Positions 52,924 through 64,000 of a DNA stretch of 64,000 bases are shown here, piece after piece (positions within the stretch are counted from its first letter, which is position 1; each line of letters begins with the position of its first letter). The notes under the pieces are model-generated. The model was not told where the DNA came from. It saw only the letters and a list, made by a program, of their open reading frames with translations, and did no database searches. The DNA comes from Bog-756 sp963734435 (lineage in GTDB: Bacteria > Actinomycetota > Acidimicrobiia > Acidimicrobiales > RAAP-2). The DNA lies in assembly GCA_963734435.1 (NCBI GenBank), contig CAVTHA010000002.1, forward strand, positions 310,001 through 374,000, given 5' to 3'. The position numbers and the translations under genes are program-made.

Positions 52924-54197
52924 GCAAGCCGAATTTCGAGTTCCTCGACGCGCTGGGCCAGATCGCGCGCGACAAGGGCATCTCGGTCGAGACCCTTCTC
53001 GATGCCCTGGCCAACGCGCTGGTGGCCGCCTACAAGCGCCGGCCTGATGCCGCCGAGGAGGCGGTGGTCACCATCGACCCCGAGTCGGGCGAGATCCGCG
53101 TCTACGGCCAGGAGCTCGACGACGAGGGCAACGTCATCCGCGAATGGGACGACACCCCGGACGACTTCGGGCGGATCGCCGCCCAGACAGCCAAGCAGGT
53201 CATCCTGCAACGGATCCGCGAGGTCGAGCGGGACCTCAAGTACGAGGAGTACGCCGGACGCGAAGGCGACATCGTGACCGGCATCGTGCAGCAGACCGAC
53301 AACCGGTACACCTTGTTGGACCTGGGGAAGGTGGAGGCCCTGCTGCCCCAGGCCGAGCAGGTCTCCTACGAGCGCTACGAGCACGGCGCCAGGCTCAAGG
53401 CCTACATCGTGGAGGTCCGCAAGACGACCAAGGGACCCCAGATCGTGGTCAGCCGCAGCCACCCGGGCCTGATCAAGCGGCTGTTCGAGCTCGAGGTGCC
53501 CGAGATCTCCTCCGGGGCGGTGGAGATCAAGGCGGCGGCCCGCGAGCCGGGGCACCGGACCAAGATCGCGGTGTGGTCGAACGACCCGAATGTGGACCCG
53601 GTCGGCGCCTGCGTCGGGGCCCGGGGCTCGCGGGTCCGGATGGTCACCAACGAGCTCCGGGGTGAACGGGTCGACGTGGTTCCCTACTCGGACGACCCGG
53701 TGGAGCTCATCCAGTCGGCCCTGGCCCCGGCCCGGGTGCGCGAGGTCCGTCTGGACGACGATACGGGGACCGCCACCGTCATCGTGAGCGACTATCAACT
53801 CTCGCTGGCCATCGGCAAGGAGGGGCAGAACGCCCGGCTGGCCGCCAGGCTGACCGGGTGGCGGATCGACATCAAGAGCGAGACCCAGTTGGCCGAGGAG
53901 GAATCCGGTTACGCCGGAGAGGAGTGGGCCGAGGGCGAGTGGATCCAGAACGAGGCCGGCGAGATGGTCTGGCAGCCGGCCGAAGGGGGCACGGCGGTGT
54001 CGGCGGCCGAGTGGTCGAAGGGGGTGGACGGAGCCGAGCCCGCCCCGGTGGAGGTGGAGGTACCCGCCGGTCAGGACGCCGATGGCGGGGATGCGGGTGA
54101 CCGGGCCGGCGTGACGGCCGCGGCCGAAGCGAACGCCCCGGGCACGGAGTCCCCCGGTTCGGCCGGCGTCGCATCGGGGGAGGGGAGCCCGGCATAG
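52920..54197 (+). CDS. nusA: Transcription termination/antitermination protein NusA
   Basis: NusA binds RNA polymerase and nascent RNA hairpins. The 425-residue protein has the polymerase-binding N-terminal domain (MSKPNFEFLDALGQIARDKG), an S1 domain (REGDIVTGIVQQTDNRYTLLDLG), and two KH domains (GACVGARGSRVRMVTNEL; LAIGKEGQNARLAARLTGW). It ends with an acidic Ala/Gly/Glu-rich tail of about 90 residues with WAEGEWIQNEAGEMVWQ, not the tandem acidic repeats of E. coli. It may regulate its own operon through the leader terminator. Confidence 0.95.
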   Translation: MSKPNFEFLDALGQIARDKGISVETLLDALANALVAAYKRRPDAAEEAVVTIDPESGEIRVYGQELDDEGNVIREWDDTPDDFGRIAAQTAKQVILQRIREVERDLKYEEYAGREGDIVTGIVQQTDNRYTLLDLGKVEALLPQAEQVSYERYEHGARLKAYIVEVRKTTKGPQIVVSRSHPGLIKRLFELEVPEISSGAVEIKAAAREPGHRTKIAVWSNDPNVDPVGACVGARGSRVRMVTNELRGERVDVVPYSDDPVELIQSALAPARVREVRLDDDTGTATVIVSDYQLSLAIGKEGQNARLAARLTGWRIDIKSETQLAEEESGYAGEEWAEGEWIQNEAGEMVWQPAEGGTAVSAAEWSKGVDGAEPAPVEVEVPAGQDADGGDAGDRAGVTAAAEANAPGTESPGSAGVASGEGSPA

Positions 54198-54202
54198 TCT
54201 CG

Positions 54203-54487
54203 GTGAGGACCTGCGTCGGGTGCCGGCGGAGGCGTCCCCTGGACGAGCTGGTCAGGGTGGCCCGTGATCGCAGCGGTCGGCTGGTGCTCGGGCGCGACCA
54301 CCCCGGCCGTGGGGCGTGGTTGTGCCGGGAATCTGCCGCGTGTGTGGACCGGGCCATCGGGCGGAGGGCGTTCGACCGGGCCTTTCGAGTTCATCTGCAG
54401 GACGGCCAGGTGGACCGGGACTGCCTGACCGCCGGCCCCGCTCCGGCCTCGGCCAAGGGCGGGGGCTCGGAGGGTCCGGCTCGATGA
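54203..54487 (+). CDS. ylxR: YlxR family RNA-binding protein (DUF448)
   Basis: A 94-residue member of the YlxR family that lies between nusA and infB in most Gram-positive bacteria. MRTCVGCRRRRP with Cys4 and Cys7, LVRVARDRSGRLVLG and GRGAWLCRE are the hallmarks. GTG 54203 starts five bases after nusA. Family members bind RNA or regulate transcription; in some species YlxR affects RNase P. The C-terminal 20 residues are Gly/Ala-rich. Confidence 0.9.
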   Translation: MRTCVGCRRRRPLDELVRVARDRSGRLVLGRDHPGRGAWLCRESAACVDRAIGRRAFDRAFRVHLQDGQVDRDCLTAGPAPASAKGGGSEGPAR

Positions 54488-54555
54488 TGTGCGAGGATAG
54501 AGGCTCGTATGTGCGCACCGGCACCTACGACGTGAATGAAGGGCTGTAACAGGCG

Positions 54556-57438
<2,883 letters not shown>

Positions 57439-57506
57439 GACCGGGCCGCCCCGGGTGGGCCGCCGGGGCACGGTCGCCATTGCTTGGCGGCGGGAGCGGA
57501 GGTGCA

Positions 57507-57914
57507 GTGTCCAATCGTCGCCAGGACAACCGGGGAACCGCCCCCTACCCCCGGGCGCTCCGGGTCAACCAAGTGCTCCGCCAGGTGCTGGCCGAGGAGC
57601 TCGAGCGGCTGGCTGACGCCGACGAACGCCTCCGCATGGTGACGGTGACGGCGGTCGAGACCGCCGCCGACCTCCGCCACGCCCGGGTGTATCTCAGCTC
57701 CCTGTCCGATGACGCGGCCGAGGCGCTGGCCGAGCGGCGGAGGCAGCTCCAGCGCCAGGTCGGGCGCCAGGTGCGGATGAAGCGGACCCCCCAGCTGGAG
57801 TTCGGCGTCGACCCGGCGATCGTGGCCGGCGGGCGCGTCGACGACGCCTTGCGCCGGATCCGTGGCCAGGGGCCGGCCGAGGGCCCCGGCGCCCGGCCCA
57901 TCCCCGAGTCGTGA
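57507..57914 (+). CDS. rbfA: 30S ribosome-binding factor RbfA
   Basis: RbfA is a cold-shock 16S rRNA processing factor with one KH-like fold. The 135-residue product shows RALRVNQVLRQVLAEELERLAD, of which the first half is the family start, LRHARVYLSSL, and LEFGVDPAI. GTG 57507 is preceded by GGAGCGGAGG. The stop overlaps truB by four bases. The 68-base gap after infB shows nothing definite. Confidence 0.9.
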   Translation: MSNRRQDNRGTAPYPRALRVNQVLRQVLAEELERLADADERLRMVTVTAVETAADLRHARVYLSSLSDDAAEALAERRRQLQRQVGRQVRMKRTPQLEFGVDPAIVAGGRVDDALRRIRGQGPAEGPGARPIPES

Positions 57915-58807
57915 GCCGGGCCACCCCTGTCGACCCGGTGACCGGCGTGGTCGTGGTGGACAAGGAGGCCGGCTGGACCTCCCACGACGTCGTCGCCCGC
58001 TGCCGGCGGATCTTCGGGCAGCGCAGGGTCGGGCATGCCGGCACCCTCGACCCGGATGCAACCGGCGTGCTCGTCGTGGGTCTCGGGCGTGCCACCCGGC
58101 TCATGCGGTTCCTCACCGCCCTCCGGAAGACCTATGAGGCCGAGGTGGTGCTCGGCACGGCCACGTCGACCCTCGACGCCTCCGGCGAGATCACCGGGAC
58201 CTGGGACATGCATCGGGTACGGCTGTCCGACGTGCGGAGGGCCGCCCGTGGCCTGACCGGTCCCATCGACCAGATGCCGCCCATGGTGTCGGCGGTCAAG
58301 GTCGGTGGCCGGCGGCTCCATGCCTTGGCCCGGGAGGGCGTGGAAGTCGAGCGAGCGGCCCGCCCGGTTATCGTCCACCGGTTCGCGGTAGCCCCGGGCC
58401 TGACCCCGGGGGTGTTCCGCATCGAGGTGGAATGCTCCTCGGGCACGTACGTCCGGGTGCTGGCGGCCGACCTCGGGGCGGCGCTGGGTGGAGGTGCCCA
58501 CCTCCGTAATCTTCGCCGGACCGGCGTGGGGTCGTTCTCGGTGGAGGAGGCCCACCTCATCGACGAGCTCCGTCCCACGGCGGTGCTCACGCCGGCCGAG
58601 GCCCTCCGCGACCTCGACCAGGTGGTGGTGGACTCAGAGGTGCGGCGCCATGTAGCCCGGGGCCTGGCCCTCGACCGGGTCCCGCTCGGAGTGACCGGGG
58701 ACGGACCCTGGGGGCTGGTCGACGAACGCGATCGGTTGCTGGCGGTGTACGAAGCCACTGATACGGACCGGATCCGTCCGGCCGTGGTGCTCGAGGCGGC
58801 CGGCTGA
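57911..58807 (+). CDS. truB: tRNA pseudouridine-55 synthase
   Basis: TruB makes pseudouridine 55 in the T loop. GVVVVDKEAGWTSHDVV, the catalytic aspartate in RVGHAGTLDPDATGVLVVG, and the SGTYVRVLAADLG segment are in place. 298 residues, normal. GTG 57911 overlaps the rbfA stop. Beyond the stop, GATCGGG (58806-58812) could pair with CCCGATC (58844-58850) around an internal GCCCGGGC, just ahead of the ribF promoter. Confidence 0.94.
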   Translation: MSRATPVDPVTGVVVVDKEAGWTSHDVVARCRRIFGQRRVGHAGTLDPDATGVLVVGLGRATRLMRFLTALRKTYEAEVVLGTATSTLDASGEITGTWDMHRVRLSDVRRAARGLTGPIDQMPPMVSAVKVGGRRLHALAREGVEVERAARPVIVHRFAVAPGLTPGVFRIEVECSSGTYVRVLAADLGAALGGGAHLRNLRRTGVGSFSVEEAHLIDELRPTAVLTPAEALRDLDQVVVDSEVRRHVARGLALDRVPLGVTGDGPWGLVDERDRLLAVYEATDTDRIRPAVVLEAAG

Positions 58808-58866
58808 TCGGGTGCGCGGCGGTGCGACCGTGCCCGGGCAGGCCCCGATCGGTCCACCCCCGGCGA

Positions 58867-58872
58867 TAACCT
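58867..58872 (+). promoter_or_regulatory. -10 TAACCT upstream of ribF
   Basis: TAACCT ends nine bases before ATG 58882 with no ribosome site. Confidence 0.5.
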
Positions 58873-58881
58873 TCCTGCTGG

Positions 58882-59841
58882 ATGGACATCGTGACCGATC
58901 TCTCGACCTCCCCACCCTCGCGGCGCGGCAGCGCGGTGACCATCGGGGCCTACGACGGCGTGCACCTGGGGCACCGGGCGCTGCTCGGTCGGCTACGGGC
59001 CCGGGCCGAGGCCGAGGGGCTGTCCACCGTGGTGGTCACCTTCGACCGACACCCGGCCACCGTGGTCCGACCGGAGTCGGCGCCCTGCCAGCTCTGTGAT
59101 CTCGCCCAGAAGCTCGAGCTGCTCGAGACGGCGGGTGCCGATCGAACGGTGGTGATTCCCTTCGACAGCGAACGTGCCAACGAGACGGCCGAGGACTTCG
59201 TCACCGAAGTGCTGGTGACCGGGCTCGATGCCCGGCTGGTGGTGGTGGGCGAGGACTTCCACTTCGGCCACGGCCGGAAGGGCAATGTGGCCCTGCTGGA
59301 GGAGATGGGATCGACAGCCGGGTTCGAGGTCGAAGGGGTCTCGCTGGAGGCCGATGGCCGGGGGCGGGGGGAGCCCGAGGCCATCTCGTCGACGAGGATC
59401 CGTCGCCTGGTCGCCGACGGCCGGGTCGAGGCCGCCGCCGCCCTGCTCGGCCGACCCCACCAGGTGAGGGGGCCGGTGGTGCACGGCGACCACCGCGGGA
59501 CGGCCGACCTCGGTTTCCCGACCGCCAACATCGCCGTCCCCGGCGGCATCTGCCTGCCCGCCACCGGCATTTACGCCGGGTGGTACGAGCGCCCGGACGG
59601 TTCCCGGTGGGAGGCGGCCATCTCCGTCGGACGCCGGCCGACGTTCTACGGCAGTGAGGGCGACCTGCTGGTCGAGGCGTACCTCATCGACTTCTCGGGT
59701 GACCTGTACGGCGAGGAGGCCCGGCTCTCGTTCGTCGCCCGCCTGCGTGACGAGGAGGCGTTCGACACCGTCGAGGCGCTGGTCGCCCAAATGGAAGGCG
59801 ACGTGGCGGACGCCAGGGCCCGTCTCGCCCCCGAGGGGTGA
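58882..59841 (+). CDS. ribF: Bifunctional riboflavin kinase/FAD synthetase
   Basis: RibF makes FMN then FAD. The N-terminal adenylyltransferase half has AVTIGAYDGVHLGHRALL, VVVTFDRHPATVV, VVGEDFHFGHGRKG and ISSTRIRRLV; the C-terminal kinase half has GPVVHGDHRGTADLGFPTANI and the VEAYLIDFSGDLYGE segment. 319 residues, normal. The stop lies one base from the end of the convergent acyl-CoA synthetase gene. Confidence 0.95.
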   Translation: MDIVTDLSTSPPSRRGSAVTIGAYDGVHLGHRALLGRLRARAEAEGLSTVVVTFDRHPATVVRPESAPCQLCDLAQKLELLETAGADRTVVIPFDSERANETAEDFVTEVLVTGLDARLVVVGEDFHFGHGRKGNVALLEEMGSTAGFEVEGVSLEADGRGRGEPEAISSTRIRRLVADGRVEAAAALLGRPHQVRGPVVHGDHRGTADLGFPTANIAVPGGICLPATGIYAGWYERPDGSRWEAAISVGRRPTFYGSEGDLLVEAYLIDFSGDLYGEEARLSFVARLRDEEAFDTVEALVAQMEGDVADARARLAPEG

Positions 59842-59842
59842 G

Positions 59843-61663
59843 TCAGGTGCCGAGCAACTCGGTCCGCAGCTGCCGCTTGAGGACCTTGCCGGCCGGGTTG
59901 CGGGGGAGGGGCTCGCTTCGGAACCAGAACCGGGTGGGCACGTTGAAGGCGGCCAGCCGCTCGCCTACGAACCGGGCGAGCTCGTCGCCGGCCACCTGTT
60001 CACCGGGCCTCAACACGACGACCGCCCCCACCTCCTCGCCGAGGACCGGGTGGGGGATACCGATCACTGCGCAGTCGGCCACCGCCGGGTGCTCGTAGAG
60101 GGCGTCCTCGACCTCCACGCAGTACACGTTCTCCCCGCCGCGGATGATCATGTCCTTGGCCCGGTCCACGATGTGGACGTAGCCCTCGTCGTCGATGCGG
60201 GCCACATCCCCGGTGTGCAGCCAGCCGCGGGTGAACGAAGCGGTCGTGTCGGCGGGACGGTTCCAGTAGCCCCGGACCACGTTCGGGCCTTTGATCCACA
60301 GCTCGCCGGTTCGATCCGGGTCGGGAGGCTGATCGGCCGGCGGCTCGTCCCTGTCGTAGTCCTCGGGCACCACCGCCACGTCGCAGACCGGCGCCGGTGG
60401 CCCAACGCTGTCCGGCTTGCGCACATAGTCGTCGCCGGCGTTCATGGTGGTCATCGCCGAGGTCTCGGTCAGGCCGTAGCCGTTGCCGGGTGCCCCACCG
60501 GGGAAGTGCTCCTTGATCCGGCGGACGAGGTCGGGGGGGCAAGGCGCCCCGCCGTAGGAGATCGATCGCACCGACGACGTGTCGCGCTTCGAGAAGTTGG
60601 GTGAGTCGATCACCTGCATGACCATGGCCGGCACCCCGCCGAAGATGGTGATGCGCTCGCGCTCGATGAGCTCGAGGGCCCGCTCCGGGTCGAAGTGGTG
60701 CATCATCACCAACTTGCCTCCGGCGGCGGTGTTGGAGACGAGGATGGCGTGGCACCCGGTGGCGTGGAACAGCGGCACCGACAGCAGGTTGGCGTTCTGG
60801 GTGCCGCCCGCCACGTCTGCGAGCTCACCGCTCCGACGCAGCGTGCCGACGGTCGCCACGAAGAACAGGTTCATCAGGTTGGAGACACTGTTGCGGTGGG
60901 AGCCGACTGCTCCCTTGGGGCGCCCGGTGGTCCCCGACGTGTAGAAGATGGTGGCGTCGTCGTCCGGCTCGATGGCCACCTCGGGGAGAGCGTCCTCCTC
61001 GGAGAGCCGCGCTGTGAGCGCGGCGAAGGGGACCACGGGCAGCGGCTCCCGACCCGACCTCGGCACGGTCCCAGCCTCGGACAGGCGGCGACGGCCGTCC
61101 GCACCGGGCTCTTCGCAGCACGCGATCATGGCCCGGAGGGCACCGATCTCGTCGAGATGGGGCGCGATGCGCGCCCGGCGCTCCTCGTCGACGAAGACCA
61201 CGGTGGTGCCCGAATCGGCCAGCCCGTAGGCGAGCTCCGGCCCCGTCCACCAGGCATTGAGCGGGACCACCACCGCTCCGGCGGCGATCGAGGCCCAGAA
61301 GGCCATCACCCACTCGGGCAGGTTGCGCATGGCGATGGCCACCCGGTCACCCTTGGCGATGCCGAACCGATCGGTCAGAGCCCGGGCCACGCCGGCCACG
61401 GCATGGAAGTGCTCGGCGAAGGTGATCCGCTCGTCCTCGTAGACCAGGAAGTCGTTGTCCCCGTGGTGGGCCGAGAGCTCGAGCACCGTCCGCAACGTGC
61501 GCGGCGCGGTCTTCCAGGTGCGGGTGGTGATGCCGCGGATGTCCAGCTCCTCCATCTCGAACGCCTGACCGGGTGCGGTCAAGGTCGCCGTGGCCTGGGC
61601 CAGGGTCGGGATAGCGGACCGTGGGGTTGAACCGTCAGTGTGTTGGTCGGCGGGGCCGGCCAT
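59843..61663 (-). CDS. Acyl-CoA synthetase (AMP-forming, ANL superfamily)
   Basis: A 606-residue adenylate-forming enzyme that activates a carboxylic acid, probably a fatty acid, to its CoA ester. Motifs: ATP loop FYTSGTTGRPKGAV, GYGLTETSAMTTMN, TGDVARIDDEGYVHIVDRAKDMI in consecutive parts, hinge RAKD, and the C-terminal lysine in NPAGKVLKRQL. No membrane segment. ATG 61663 has GAGAGGAG five bases upstream. Substrate class is not determinable, but a wax ester/TAG synthase gene 1.2 kb away would use acyl-CoA, a tempting but unproven link. Confidence 0.9.
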   Translation of the reverse strand: MAGPADQHTDGSTPRSAIPTLAQATATLTAPGQAFEMEELDIRGITTRTWKTAPRTLRTVLELSAHHGDNDFLVYEDERITFAEHFHAVAGVARALTDRFGIAKGDRVAIAMRNLPEWVMAFWASIAAGAVVVPLNAWWTGPELAYGLADSGTTVVFVDEERRARIAPHLDEIGALRAMIACCEEPGADGRRRLSEAGTVPRSGREPLPVVPFAALTARLSEEDALPEVAIEPDDDATIFYTSGTTGRPKGAVGSHRNSVSNLMNLFFVATVGTLRRSGELADVAGGTQNANLLSVPLFHATGCHAILVSNTAAGGKLVMMHHFDPERALELIERERITIFGGVPAMVMQVIDSPNFSKRDTSSVRSISYGGAPCPPDLVRRIKEHFPGGAPGNGYGLTETSAMTTMNAGDDYVRKPDSVGPPAPVCDVAVVPEDYDRDEPPADQPPDPDRTGELWIKGPNVVRGYWNRPADTTASFTRGWLHTGDVARIDDEGYVHIVDRAKDMIIRGGENVYCVEVEDALYEHPAVADCAVIGIPHPVLGEEVGAVVVLRPGEQVAGDELARFVGERLAAFNVPTRFWFRSEPLPRNPAGKVLKRQLRTELLGT

Positions 61664-61687
61664 GGGGACTCCTCTCGATGGTGACCG

Positions 61688-62233
61688 TCAGCCGGAGGCT
61701 TGCTCCCGGAAGACCGCGCTCCGGTAGTAGGCCAGCTCCGCCACGCTCTCGCGGATGTCGTCCATCGCCCGATGGCCGCCCGCCTTGGCCGGGGCGTTGG
61801 CCATGGCCTCGGGGTACCAGCGCAGGGCCAGCTCCTTCACCGTGGAGACGTCCACCGACCGGTAGTGCAGGTACTCCTCGATGTCGGGCAGCTGGGCGGC
61901 CAGAAACCGCCGGTCGGTACCGATCGAGTTGCCGGCCAGCGGCACGGTGCGCGCCTTGTCCACGTGGGTACGTATGAACTCGAGGGTGGCCTTACCTGCC
62001 TCCTCGAGAGTGGTGGTGGAAGCCTCGACCGCGGCGAGCAGGCCACTCTTGGTGTGCATCCCCTTCACGAAGTCGTCCATTGCGGCCAGCTGCTCGGGCG
62101 CGGTGGCGATCACCAGGTCGGGCCCCTCGGCCACGATGGCCAGGTCGTCGTCGGTCACGAGTGTGGCCACCTCGACGATGACATGGCGATCGGGATCGAG
62201 CCCGGTCATCTCGAGGTCCATCCATACCAGCAC
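61688..62233 (-). CDS. orn: Oligoribonuclease
   Basis: Orn degrades 2-5 nt RNAs, including pGpG from c-di-GMP hydrolysis, which connects it to the GGDEF-EAL protein in this window. DEDDh exonuclease residues: Asp6 and Glu8 in LVWMDLEMTGLD, GNSIGTDRRFL, and HRAMDDIRES with His and Asp. The frame is open to 62269, but GTG 62233 lies eight bases after a -10 with a perfect -35 and matches the family N-terminus, giving 181 residues. Confidence 0.93.
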   Translation of the reverse strand: MLVWMDLEMTGLDPDRHVIVEVATLVTDDDLAIVAEGPDLVIATAPEQLAAMDDFVKGMHTKSGLLAAVEASTTTLEEAGKATLEFIRTHVDKARTVPLAGNSIGTDRRFLAAQLPDIEEYLHYRSVDVSTVKELALRWYPEAMANAPAKAGGHRAMDDIRESVAELAYYRSAVFREQASG

Positions 62234-62241
62234 GGACGGTG

Positions 62242-62269
62242 ACGCTACCGGGTGACCGACCCCTGTCAA
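62242..62269 (-). promoter_or_regulatory. Promoter of orn: TTGACA-16-TAGCGT
   Basis: On the minus strand a perfect TTGACA (62264-62269) and TAGCGT (62242-62247) are 16 bases apart, and the -10 ends eight bases before GTG 62233. It overlaps the upstream open frame and so argues against a start at 62269. Confidence 0.7.
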
Positions 62270-62309
62270 GACGACGGGCAGGGAGTCTGCATTCAGAGCG
62301 GCTGGAGGA

Positions 62310-62315
62310 TAGCGT
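62310..62315 (+). promoter_or_regulatory. -10 TAGCGT of dut
   Basis: TAGCGT, identical to the orn -10, lies 27 bases before GTG 62343 and would give a leader of about 20 bases containing GGAGGAG. No convincing -35. Confidence 0.4.
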
Positions 62316-62342
62316 CAGGCCGGGGAGAAGCGGAGGAGTCCT

Positions 62343-62856
62343 GTGGCCCCGGGACCACAGAACGGCATGGACACGGTGGTCGACGGGTCGGTGGCCCGCG
62401 CCTCCGGCTCGGTCGGCCCGCTCACCGTGCCGGTCGTCAAGCTGGATCCCGACCTGCCCTACCCGTCCTACGCCCGCAGCGGGGACGCCGGCGCCGACCT
62501 GGTGGCCCGCCGCGGTGTCACCCTGGCGCCCGGGGGTGGGCGGGACCTGGTGCCGACCGGCATCTCGCTCGCCTTACCGGAGGGGTACGCCGGCTTCGTG
62601 CTGCCGAGGAGCGGGCTGGCTCTCGGCCACGGGGTGACCTGCCTCAACACTCCGGGGCTGATCGACTCGGGCTACCGCGACGAGTTGGCGGTGCTGTTGA
62701 TCAACACCGATCCCGACTCTCCCGTACCAGGTGCGGCGTGGCGACCGGATTGCCCAGCTGGTCATCCAGCGAGTGGCGCAGGCGGATTTCGTCGAAGTGG
62801 AGCAGTTGCCGGCGAGCGAGCGGGGCCTCGGCGGCTTCGGGTCGACCGGTCGGTAG
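62343..62856 (+). CDS. dut: Deoxyuridine 5'-triphosphate nucleotidohydrolase (one frameshift)
   Basis: Trimeric dUTPase that makes dUMP and keeps uracil out of DNA. Motifs in order: SGDAGADLVA (1), LPRSGLAL (2), GLIDSGYRDELAVLLIN (3), then a break near 62721 with one surplus base, RRGDRIAQLVI (4) and the C-terminal arm GLGGFGSTG (5). All five motifs are intact after correction; about 170 residues. GTG 62343 follows GGAGGAG at four bases; ATG 62367 is an alternative. As given, the unshifted frame runs straight into the next gene. Confidence 0.88.
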
Positions 62857-62858
62857 CG

Positions 62859-64000
62859 GTGGAACGCCTGGGTGGTCTCGACGGCGCCTTTCTCTCCTTC
62901 GAGTCCCCGACCACCCACCTCCACATCATCGGCGCACTGATCTTCGATCCGTCAGACGTTGAGGGTGGCGTGGATTTCCGGCGGGTGCGCCACCTGGTGG
63001 CCGACCGGCTCCAGCGGGTTCCCCCGTTCCGGAAGCGCCTGGTGGAAGTGCCGTTCGGTATCCAACACCCGGCGATGCTCGACGACCCCCAATTCGATCT
63101 CGACTACCACGTCCGTCGGGTGGCGCTGCCCGCGCCCGGAGGACTCGCCGAGCTGGCCGGGCTGGTCGCCGACCTCGCCTCGCGACCCCTCGACCGGCAA
63201 CGGCCGTTGTGGGAGTTCCACGTGGTCGAAGGGCTGGCCCATGGGCATCTGGCCCTGGTACCGAAAGTGCACCACTCGATCCTCGACGGCGTGTCGGGAG
63301 CCGAGGTGATGGCGGCCTTCTTCGATCTCGCGCCGGAGCCGGTGCCGCGGCCGCTCTTCGGGCCAGGTGTGCGCTCGGGCGGAGCGGGGCGTTCCGGGAA
63401 GGTGGGTGGGCCGACGGTGGGGGCCCCACGCCCTGACCCAGCGGTCGGTGGGGACCCGGGCTGGACGCCGGATCCCTTGCCCGGCGAGATGGAGCGGTGG
63501 CGCGACGTGGTCGGCTCGCTCCCGGCGCAAGCCGACGCACTGATCCGCACGGTAACGCGGACCGTGCGGAGTGCCCGGGGTCTCAGTGGGCGGAATCGTG
63601 GGGTGGGGGGGTGCCCACCCCCACCTCCATCGCCGTTCGAGGCGCCGGCCACGTCGATCAACCGGGCCATCTCTCCACACCGGCGGGTCGCCTTCGCCGC
63701 ACTGCCCCTGAACGACGTACGCAGGGTACGGGAGGTCCTCGGCGGTACGACCAACGATGTCGTCCTCACGGTGGCAGGCGGAGCCATGCGCCGGTTCTTC
63801 GCCGCCCGCGGCGAGGAGCCCGGCGGTTCATTGGTCGCCCTGGTGCCGGTATCGGTGCGGGACGAATCGGAACGGGACGCACTGGGCAACCGAATCTCGG
63901 CGATGCTGGTTTCGTTGGGCACCAGGGTCGAGGACGACGCTGTCCGACTGCAGCAGATCCGGGAAGACGTCTACGCCGCCAAGGAGCAAAGCCGGATCGT
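62859..64000 (+). CDS. Wax ester synthase/diacylglycerol acyltransferase family, 3' end cut by window
   Basis: GTG 62859 starts two bases after the dut stop. The N-terminus LGGLDGAFLSFESPTTHLHI is typical of the WS/DGAT family, and the catalytic HHxxxDG motif is present as HHSILDG (His138, His139, Asp143, Gly144). Later segments NDVVLTVAGGAMRRFF and LVPVSVRDE also match. A Gly/Pro-rich insertion of about 60 residues lies near residues 165-250. The family makes wax esters or triacylglycerol from acyl-CoA, common for storage lipid in actinobacteria. The frame is open to the last base, so at least 380 of about 460 residues are seen. Confidence 0.9.
   Translation, partial: MERLGGLDGAFLSFESPTTHLHIIGALIFDPSDVEGGVDFRRVRHLVADRLQRVPPFRKRLVEVPFGIQHPAMLDDPQFDLDYHVRRVALPAPGGLAELAGLVADLASRPLDRQRPLWEFHVVEGLAHGHLALVPKVHHSILDGVSGAEVMAAFFDLAPEPVPRPLFGPGVRSGGAGRSGKVGGPTVGAPRPDPAVGGDPGWTPDPLPGEMERWRDVVGSLPAQADALIRTVTRTVRSARGLSGRNRGVGGCPPPPPSPFEAPATSINRAISPHRRVAFAALPLNDVRRVREVLGGTTNDVVLTVAGGAMRRFFAARGEEPGGSLVALVPVSVRDESERDALGNRISAMLVSLGTRVEDDAVRLQQIREDVYAAKEQSRI

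Noticed and set aside
62343..64000. A dut-WS/DGAT fusion protein, since one frame reads through both
   Set aside because: The continuous frame loses dUTPase motifs 4 and 5, which are present one frame over and end at a stop two bases before the WS/DGAT start.

Overview
The window is a dense, very GC-rich stretch of bacterial chromosome with almost no non-coding DNA; no gene-free gap exceeds 300 bases. Gene order and content point to a high-GC actinobacterium, most likely class Acidimicrobiia or a close relative. The signs are tig-clpP-clpX, mreBCD-mrdA, a B12-type radical SAM gene with a DUF2344 gene ahead of rne-rplU-rpmA-obgE-proBA, an mtrA-mtrB-lpqB-like cassette, an F420-type oxidoreductase, a WhiG-like sigma factor, a wax ester synthase/DGAT gene, and a secreted protein with 42-residue YWLVASDGG-type repeats. 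Genus-level placement is not possible from sequence reading alone. No tRNA or rRNA gene, CRISPR array or insertion sequence was seen.

Layout. 1-5.1 kb: the end of a Ppx/GppA phosphatase, a DUF5679 miniprotein, a GGDEF-EAL c-di-GMP protein and a glutathione-peroxidase-family enzyme. 5.2-15.3 kb: protein folding and turnover (tig, clpP, clpX), folC, ndk, then the rod-shape/cell-wall cluster mreB-mreC-mreD-mrdA. 15.4-27.9 kb: radical SAM, DUF2344, RNase E/G, L21, L27, a tyrosine phosphatase, Obg, proline synthesis (proB, proA), then a MoxR ATPase with a CoxE-type VWA partner. 27.9-34.4 kb: a histidine phosphatase, the secreted repeat protein, class II DAHP synthase, an LLM-class oxidoreductase, nadD, a small membrane protein and rsfS. 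34.3-38.9 kb: an MtrB/MtrA-like two-component system with a short GerMN lipoprotein, and an orphan Tat-exported peptide-binding lipoprotein. 39.1-59.8 kb: xerC, whiG-like sigma, rpsB, tsf, pyrH, frr, cdsA, dxr, rseP, ispG, proS, rimP, nusA, ylxR, infB, rbfA, truB, ribF, a classic translation/MEP/lipid run. 59.8-64 kb: an acyl-CoA synthetase, orn, dut and the start of a wax ester synthase/DGAT gene cut by the window edge.

Two themes cut across the genes. First, 18 start codons have a TAnnnT -10 hexamer ending 6-11 bases upstream, which suggests widespread leaderless transcription; this also fixes several start codons (xerC, aroG-type, orn, proS, the radical SAM gene). Second, reading frames between about 5.7 and 13.3 kb are broken by at least 23 single-base indels inside essential genes, with only isolated cases elsewhere (2.02, 3.65, 22.14 and 62.72 kb). 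These look like sequence errors rather than gene decay, so the affected genes are reported as whole CDSs with the break points noted.

The most interesting regulatory element is the rimP-nusA-infB leader: a near-consensus extended -10 promoter followed within about 60 bases by a perfect intrinsic terminator, upstream of the gene for the termination factor NusA itself.
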